Notes under the pieces: model-generated | Seen by the model: the letters and a program-made list of their open reading frames with translations, nothing else | What the model was told of the DNA's origin: nothing | Database searches by the model: none | Made by a program: the position numbers and the translations under genes | Part shown: one piece after another, positions 59,276-64,000 of the stretch | Layout of the letters: each line of letters begins with the position of its first letter | Position numbering within the stretch: the stretch's first letter is position 1 | Assembly (NCBI GenBank): GCA_902362725.1 | Contig: CABIXM010000017.1 | Coordinates: forward strand, 1 to 64,000 | Length of the DNA stretch: 64,000 nt | Direction of reading: 5' to 3' | From: Clostridiaceae bacterium | Lineage (GTDB): Bacteria > Bacillota > Clostridia > Lachnospirales > Lachnospiraceae

Positions 59276-59545
59276 ATGGCAGACCAAACGATACCCGATT
59301 ATGAAACCATAAGCGCCGCCGTTACCGGAGAAACATGGGCGGTGGAAAAGGTGCTTATGTGCTACAAGGACGAAATCGACAGGCAGGCAACTGTAAAGAA
59401 ACGTCAGCCGGACGGAACATTCAAACTGGAAATTGATGAAGATATGCGCCAGTATATCACAATGAAGCTGATAGAAGCCCTCCCCCAGTTTCCACTTGAA
59501 GAAATGGAAAGAGAGGAAAAAAGAAATCGGGACAAAAAATCATAA
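59276..59545 (+). CDS. Small HTH-type conjugative-element protein
   Basis: 89 residues, AGGAG before the ATG. YETISAAVTGETWAVEKVLM and DEDMRQYITMKLIEALPQF resemble the Orf8-like small HTH family encoded at 50.6 kb, a distant paralogue. Lies between the relaxase and an unknown gene, overlapping the latter by 50 bp. Role presumed regulatory. Confidence 0.8.
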   Translation: MADQTIPDYETISAAVTGETWAVEKVLMCYKDEIDRQATVKKRQPDGTFKLEIDEDMRQYITMKLIEALPQFPLEEMEREEKRNRDKKS

Positions 59546-59885
59546 AAAGGTAGACGGGAAGCTGCTGCGGACAGATAAGCAGTTCCGGCATTTGAAGCAA
59601 CGGCAGAAAGAAACTATCAGTACATGGCTTTATGAGGAATACCGCCGTCTTTGGATAGAAAAGGGACAGGAGCCGCATAAGTACAACAACCGGGAAATCG
59701 TTGCCGCTGTTATGGAACGGATAGAAGCTGCGGGGATATGGCTGCCGGAACAGGAAGTAACAAAATATTTTTACCGCAGGAAAACCCATTACCGGAACCG
59801 GATAGAAAAAGAATTACAGCCGAAGCCGGAAATGCAGGATAAAGACAGTCAGACACAAAAAGAACAGGGCGCAGGAAGCCAGTAA
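59496..59885 (+). CDS. Conjugative-element protein of unknown function
   Basis: Up to 129 residues, very basic: LRTDKQFRHLKQRQKETIST, WLYEEYRRLWIEKGQEPHKY, REIVAAVMERIEAAGIWLPE. Similar small proteins follow the relaxase in Clostridial elements as I recall them, but no function is known. The only in-frame start codon is a TTG at 59496 without a good ribosome site, so the true start is uncertain and translation may be coupled to the overlapping gene. The 3' end is inside a terminator stem. Confidence 0.65.
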   Translation: MKKWKERKKEIGTKNHKKVDGKLLRTDKQFRHLKQRQKETISTWLYEEYRRLWIEKGQEPHKYNNREIVAAVMERIEAAGIWLPEQEVTKYFYRRKTHYRNRIEKELQPKPEMQDKDSQTQKEQGAGSQ

Positions 59886-59908
59886 TGACCTCCCGCACCC
59901 TGTTCTTT
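59859..59908 (+). terminator. Terminator after the relaxase group
   Basis: AAAGAACAGGG (59859-59869) pairs with CCCTGTTCTTT (59898-59908) over 11 bp, with further inner pairs; TTTTAT follows. The remaining gap to 60030 shows nothing else. Confidence 0.8.
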
Positions 59909-60029
59909 TATAGGTACTGATTTTAAAATGTTACGCAGTAGAACCCCCATTTTAAGGGAAAAGGTATTCTGTATCGCCTATGCCAGTTTCACGTCATTTA
60001 TGCCCTGTAAATCAAGGCTTTTTTTGCCC

Positions 60030-60395
60030 TTATCGCGTAACCGCCGCACGCCGTTTCCTCATGCGCTCGGCTGCCTGTCTGCGGGTAATCCGCTTCCGGC
60101 AGTCCGGGCAGTATTTGACGCTGTTCGATTTTGATACAAAGAACGTGCCGCACTCGGTACAACGCTTTTTGTCCTCTGTCTTGAAAAGCTCTGCATACAG
60201 TAGCTTATCAAGAGGAAGTACGGCAATTTGAAACCACTTGCATAAAAGCGAACAGGAAATGAGCTGCGGGCAGACACATTCCTCCCCGTCGTCCAGTAAG
60301 ATACAGTGTCCGCGCTCGCAGTTGCAGCACTCCTTTTTTACAAGGCTGTTGACTTTTCGGCTCTGTGGCGGCGTAAGCCGCTTACCCCCGGTCAT
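60030..60395 (-). CDS. Cysteine-rich VLP-type conjugative-element protein
   Basis: 121 residues. Opening LTPPQSRKVNSLVKKECCNC, then CPQLISCSLLCKWFQIAVLP, then a zinc-ribbon-like CTECGTFFVSKSNSVKYCPDC and a basic C-terminus. This is the 'cysteine-rich VLP' family seen on Tn1549-type elements; function unknown, probably metal-binding. Overlaps the next gene upstream by 4 bp. Confidence 0.85.
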   Translation of the reverse strand: MTGGKRLTPPQSRKVNSLVKKECCNCERGHCILLDDGEECVCPQLISCSLLCKWFQIAVLPLDKLLYAELFKTEDKKRCTECGTFFVSKSNSVKYCPDCRKRITRRQAAERMRKRRAAVTR

Positions 60396-60598
60396 ACTTC
60401 ATCAGCGGCGAAAATGGCAAGCTCCGCATACTCGTTTTCTGTTAGCGGGGAAATTTTCTGTAAGGTGCGTTCTGCAAAGGGGCGCATATCCTCGTCCATG
60501 AACGGCAGCGCAGCCGTCATATTTTCCATAAGCTGTGCTTTGCTTCCCTCATGGTAAATACTCAACAGGTTCATTTCTTCAACGGTCAGTCTAATCAT
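60392..60598 (-). CDS. Transposon-transfer-assisting-type small protein
   Basis: 68 residues from the ATG at 60598 (GGAGG seven bases before). RLTVEEMNLLSIYHEGSKAQ and FAERTLQKISPLTENEYAEL match the small acidic family annotated as transposon-transfer assisting protein on such elements. Tightly packed: three bases from the stop of the preceding gene and a 4-bp overlap with the next. Confidence 0.8.
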   Translation of the reverse strand: MIRLTVEEMNLLSIYHEGSKAQLMENMTAALPFMDEDMRPFAERTLQKISPLTENEYAELAIFAADEV

Positions 60599-60600
60599 GC

Positions 60601-61545
60601 TCATACCTCCAATTCGTGATGTTTTGATTTTGCTGTCTTTTTCGGGACTTTTGGGGATTTTTCTGTTTGTAACTGCGCCCGGACAGAGGGAGGGGACTGT
60701 TTCATCTCTTTATTCCTCTCGCTTTTATCTATCAGCGAATAAACTCCATGCCTGCCCTCCAACGTAGATAAGGAAAGGCTTTTGTAAGGGAGCATGGAAA
60801 GCAGCCGTTCCATATCCTTATCCGTTGCCAGTGGAACAAAGTAGGGAGAAAGTTCTACCGCACAATGGGTCTTTTCGGGGCTGTCCGGTTCTCCAAGCCC
60901 TTTTACATTTTCCACAATCCGGCGGGCTTCTGTTTCAATCTGTCTATCATGCAGGGCGGCGATATGTAACTGAAAATCCCTCTGCGTATGCGGTGTTCGT
61001 TTTTTCTGCTGTTCCCTCAAAAGGCTTTTTAAGGCTTCCGGGTCGTTTGGCTGTGCTTCAAAACGTATAAACTTTCCAAGTTGCGGGTCAGTGTCCCCGT
61101 CAAAATATTGTCCGGCAGGCTTTGTCAGCTCCCCATGCTCATAAATCAGCGTGTAGTTGTCGGCAGGGATTGATTTTTCGATTACTTCCCGGAAATGCTG
61201 CAAATAATCCAGTTCATAAAGATTGCCCTTGATTTTTTCCTGCTCTGTGCCTGTCAGTTCCACCGCATAGGCAAGGATAGTATCGCGGGTCTGTTCCCCG
61301 TAAAACCGCCATGTATTATGCTGCCTTGTGTCCTTTAGAAAAACGTCCCGTTCCCGGAAGCAGCACGTCCCGGACGGGCGGGAAAACCACAAAAGCCGTT
61401 TGTCCTCCGGGATAAGGCTTACCGCCGCTTTCCGCAAAATCTGTTTGTCTATGTCAAAATCGCTCTGATAAAAAGCGGTGTTCTGTTTCATTATGGCTTC
61501 AAGGGAAGCAATAACGTCCACATTTTCAAATTTTTGTAACTTCAT
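60601..61545 (-). CDS. Conjugative-element protein of unknown function (314 residues)
   Basis: Segments ENVDVIASLEAIMKQNTAFY, LLWFSRPSGTCCFRERDVFL and TWRFYGEQTRDTILAYAVEL recur in a protein family of Tn1549-type elements. No membrane helix or signal. Ends in a basic tail with PSVRAQLQTEKSPKVPKK, a pattern similar to SIRAQLKAAKEQAPKK at the end of the preceding gene product, so the two may share a C-terminal tail motif. Function unknown. Confidence 0.75.
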   Translation of the reverse strand: MKLQKFENVDVIASLEAIMKQNTAFYQSDFDIDKQILRKAAVSLIPEDKRLLWFSRPSGTCCFRERDVFLKDTRQHNTWRFYGEQTRDTILAYAVELTGTEQEKIKGNLYELDYLQHFREVIEKSIPADNYTLIYEHGELTKPAGQYFDGDTDPQLGKFIRFEAQPNDPEALKSLLREQQKKRTPHTQRDFQLHIAALHDRQIETEARRIVENVKGLGEPDSPEKTHCAVELSPYFVPLATDKDMERLLSMLPYKSLSLSTLEGRHGVYSLIDKSERNKEMKQSPPSVRAQLQTEKSPKVPKKTAKSKHHELEV

Positions 61546-61548
61546 AGG

Positions 61549-64000
61549 TCAGCTCCTTTCCAAATCCTGTGTTTTCTGTCTTGCCTGTTTCTTCGGTGCC
61601 TGTTCTTTCGCTGCTTTAAGCTGCGCCCGGATAGAGGACTTTTTCTCCGGCTCTGCCTGTTTCTTTTCTGCTTTGAGGGCTTCGGCGTATTCTGCAAGGG
61701 AAATCTGTCCTCCGGCTTTTGCTTTTTCTTCCAGTTCCGTAGCGGTCGGGGTGTTGTTTATCTGCCCGTCAATCATGTTGTAATTCTGCTCGGTGGTCTG
61801 TTCGGCAGCTTTCAGATAATTTTCCGGCTGCAAAAACTCCGGCACGTCCTTATAACCGAAGCTGTCTACATAGTGGGCGGTGTCCTGTCCGTTCTGATGA
61901 AGTACCACCACGTCGGAAACGGAAAGGCTGTGTCCCTTAAAATCTTTCGGGTGGTCGATATTAAAGCGGGTGTAAATATCTTCAAGGGAAGTCCCCGGCG
62001 TAAGAGGTGCGGAATAGACAAGGGCATAGTTTTTCGGGTCTACCCGGTGTCCGGCGGCAATCAGACGGTCGTAAGGCTCAAAACGCAAGTCCCTTGTTTC
62101 GTCCCCGCCTTTTATCTGATAAATGGAAAAGGTGTCTTTATCCTGTGGGGCTTCCTGCTCCGGCTGCCCTTGTGCGAATTGTTCCTGTGCAGCTACCTTT
62201 TGCGCCCGGATATGCGCCCGCTGTAACTCGGTAGGCTTTTCCCCGGTAAGAGGTGCAATCGCCTTGACATAATCAGCCGCATAATAGGCGTTACTGGTAA
62301 GCTGCCGCTGCCATGCCCCGGCTTTTGGCGACCAACGGAAGCCGTTGCTTTTTAAGGCTTCCCGCGTAGCTTCGTCCGGCTTATCCTCAAAGAAGATTTG
62401 CAGACGGTTCGCTTCGGTGTTTGCTTCCACCTTGCCGCCGTCGAATTCCCAACCCACAAAACCGATTTCTTTTTGCTGTGAAAGGGATTTGATACGGTCT
62501 TTCACGCGCCGGATTTCCGCGCTGTTGTTGGATAACGCCCAAGTCGCAAAGGGCTTGTCCCCCAAATGCCAACTGCTCGCCATGTCCGCTTTTAATTTTT
62601 CAAGCTGTTCCGGCAACAAATGCGGGCAGCCGTCAAGGGTCTTATGCTTGCGGTAGTAGGCGTTTACGGCTTTCATGGTTTCCTGTGATTTTTCAAGGCT
62701 TTCCAGTTTCTTTTCTAACTTCTGTACTGCCTGCGGGTCGTCTGCACTGATACCGCCCATGCCGGTACTGCGGATTTTATCAAGAAGTCCTTGTATGTCC
62801 TGCCATTCCCGGTAATTGCTGTCGCGGGCTGCGTTCTGCTTTTCTTTCTTCCTTGTGGGGAAGTTAGAGCCGCCCGCAATGAGGATAGAGGGAACACGCG
62901 CGTCAATCTCATAGCCTTTGTTCATGTTCGCCGCCAGTTTCCGGGCGTAGGTGTCAAGCAGGCTGTCGATTTTCTCATGGTACATCGGGTCTACCCGCTG
63001 TTTCTGCCTTTCTGCAAGCTGTACGGCTTCATCTACATAGTGCCTGTATTCAGCCGTCGCGCTGCCTTGCTTATAATCGGAAAAACTGTTTGCGTCCTTT
63101 GCACGTTTGGCGGCAGCTTCGTTGATTGTGTAATAAGGTGCGGCGGGTGCAGCTTGTTCCGGCTGTGGTGCTTCGCTGCTTGCGCCTGTATCAGCTTCCG
63201 GCTCGGTCTGTGCTTCTTTTTCCTGTACCGGGGCTGTTTCTTCGGGAAGCTCCGGCGCGGCTGCTTCTGCTTCGGGCTGTATGGTAGCTTCCTGTGGGGT
63301 CTGTGCCTGTTCGGTGGTCTGTTCCTTATCCTGTGCCTTTTGGATTTCTGCAAAATGTCCGTCTATGGTATCAATCAGACTTGCGGCGGTGCTGCGGATT
63401 GTTTCAAGAGAGCCTTTCAGTTCTGCAAGTTCTTTTCCGCTGCTCCACCCGGCGATATATCCAAAGGAATAGTCCGACGTATCAAGCCCGTAGTGTTGGC
63501 AAACGGCATAGGCGACGCTTTCTGCCTGTACCTCGCGGGTGCGACGGTCGGGACGTTCCGGCGCGTCTTTGTCTATGTCATGGAGTGTCGCATGGGCAAT
63601 TTCATGGATAGCGGTCTTGATATTCTGCAATTCGTCCATGCCCTCGTTGATGAGAATACACTTTTCCTCATAATTGCAGCGTCCTTTTATACTGCCGCTT
63701 AGTGCTTCAAATCCCATAGCAAAGGGGGAAGTTTTTTCAAGGGCAGCGAAAAAATCCTGATACTGTTCCACGTCGCCCGTAAGCTCCTTTATCCCAAGGT
63801 CGGGCAACTCCTTACCCTCGGTCTGCGACACGTCAAAAACAGATACCACACGAAAGGCGGGGATTTGGATTTCCTTTTCCTCGGTAACGGCTTTCCCGTT
63901 CTTATCGAAAACAGGCTTTTGCGTGTCCGGGTCGATTTTTTCCACCTGTTTCTTAACGGTAAAGGGCGCGGGCGCAATTATCTTGATAGCTTTTTCCCCC
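61549..64000 (-). CDS. ArdC/LtrC-like antirestriction-type protein, 5' part cut by window
   Basis: At least 817 residues are present and the frame stays open to the window edge (GEKAIKIIAPAPFTVKK), so the start is outside; an internal GTG at 63945 is not the true start. The upstream part resembles the ArdC-type single-strand-DNA-binding domain. TAIHEIAHATLHD is a zinc metallopeptidase HExxH motif. A Glu/Ala/Pro/Gln-rich linker (about residues 245-300 of the visible part) leads to large element-specific domains (NRLQIFFEDKPDEATREAL). Probably protects incoming DNA or aids establishment after transfer. Confidence 0.85.
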   Translation of the reverse strand, partial: GEKAIKIIAPAPFTVKKQVEKIDPDTQKPVFDKNGKAVTEEKEIQIPAFRVVSVFDVSQTEGKELPDLGIKELTGDVEQYQDFFAALEKTSPFAMGFEALSGSIKGRCNYEEKCILINEGMDELQNIKTAIHEIAHATLHDIDKDAPERPDRRTREVQAESVAYAVCQHYGLDTSDYSFGYIAGWSSGKELAELKGSLETIRSTAASLIDTIDGHFAEIQKAQDKEQTTEQAQTPQEATIQPEAEAAAPELPEETAPVQEKEAQTEPEADTGASSEAPQPEQAAPAAPYYTINEAAAKRAKDANSFSDYKQGSATAEYRHYVDEAVQLAERQKQRVDPMYHEKIDSLLDTYARKLAANMNKGYEIDARVPSILIAGGSNFPTRKKEKQNAARDSNYREWQDIQGLLDKIRSTGMGGISADDPQAVQKLEKKLESLEKSQETMKAVNAYYRKHKTLDGCPHLLPEQLEKLKADMASSWHLGDKPFATWALSNNSAEIRRVKDRIKSLSQQKEIGFVGWEFDGGKVEANTEANRLQIFFEDKPDEATREALKSNGFRWSPKAGAWQRQLTSNAYYAADYVKAIAPLTGEKPTELQRAHIRAQKVAAQEQFAQGQPEQEAPQDKDTFSIYQIKGGDETRDLRFEPYDRLIAAGHRVDPKNYALVYSAPLTPGTSLEDIYTRFNIDHPKDFKGHSLSVSDVVVLHQNGQDTAHYVDSFGYKDVPEFLQPENYLKAAEQTTEQNYNMIDGQINNTPTATELEEKAKAGGQISLAEYAEALKAEKKQAEPEKKSSIRAQLKAAKEQAPKKQARQKTQDLERS

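Larger units (their letters stand above)
48480..64000. mobile_element. Tn916/Tn1549-like integrative conjugative element, one end plus interior
   Basis: Evidence is the ordered set Int, Xis, Orf8-like, Orf7-like sigma factor, regulator, MobC/relaxase and transfer-accessory genes ending in an ArdC/LtrC-like protein, a layout known for Tn1549-type elements. The left border is estimated within the AT-rich 48420-48520 stretch between lplA and the int terminator; the exact coupling sequence cannot be fixed without an empty-site comparison. The other end is outside the window. No tet(M) or van genes are present in the visible part. Confidence 0.9.

Noticed and set aside
62791..63702. 303-residue Cys/Phe-rich plus-strand frame that could look like a membrane protein
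   Set aside because: Antisense of the Glu/Ala/Gln-rich part of the ArdC-like gene; no start signals.
48656..64000. Prophage instead of a conjugative element
   Set aside because: There are no capsid, tail, terminase or lysis genes; MobC, relaxase and Tn916-type Int and Xis identify a conjugative element.

Overview
The window looks like a chromosomal segment of a gut-type Clostridia bacterium, most likely Lachnospiraceae. The grounds are the Gram-positive gene set (CdaA/CdaR, HPr, MreB/Mbl, RecD2, ComF, a T-box leader), strong AGGAGG ribosome sites with several TTG/GTG starts, and a Tn916/Tn1549-type conjugative element of the kind common in this family. No species can be named from the sequence alone. 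Most genes lie on the minus strand. No rRNA, tRNA or CRISPR array was seen.

1-7 kb: the 5' end of a zinc alcohol dehydrogenase-like gene, then a ribose-type sugar ABC importer (permease, double ATPase, lipoprotein). The importer promoter carries two copies of a LacI-type operator. A Rpn-type PD-(D/E)XK nuclease gene follows, with a possible broken HTH gene overlapping its promoter, and then an IS91-type HUH transposase with a small acidic partner protein.

7-28 kb: a large surface-glycan locus. It encodes a cytidylyltransferase/oxidoreductase fusion, a HisC-like aminotransferase, two acyltransferase-3 proteins, an SGNH/MBOAT acylation pair, two related GT-C-type membrane proteins, several GT2 enzymes, RmlD, a DUF2304 protein, a GT4 enzyme and the bifunctional L-fucose kinase/GDP-fucose pyrophosphorylase Fkp. 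Divergent from fkp are a fucosyltransferase-like gene and a YfhO-like membrane protein. Together they suggest a rhamnose- and fucose-containing, O-acylated polymer with a possible CDP-linked side group.

28-31.7 kb: an ABC importer under a T-box riboswitch whose specifier reads UGG (Trp), so probably a TrpXYZ-type tryptophan importer. 31.7-43 kb: a second surface operon with three tandem GT2 enzymes, a Wzx-like flippase and a DUF2142 membrane protein. It continues from HPr, CdaR, the c-di-AMP synthase CdaA and two unknown membrane proteins. 43-48.4 kb: comF, recD2, an mreB/mbl gene and lipoate-protein ligase.

48.5-64 kb: one end of a Tn916/Tn1549-like integrative conjugative element inserted upstream of lplA. 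It has integrase with arm-type binding sites, a TTG-start excisionase, Orf8- and Orf7-like regulators, a small leader ORF with a terminator-like hairpin, and a cargo of an ABC exporter (one ATPase, three permeases) with a two-component system. Transfer genes follow: XRE regulator, MobC and relaxase fused in frame by a G6 run, accessory proteins, and an ArdC/LtrC-like protein that runs off the window.
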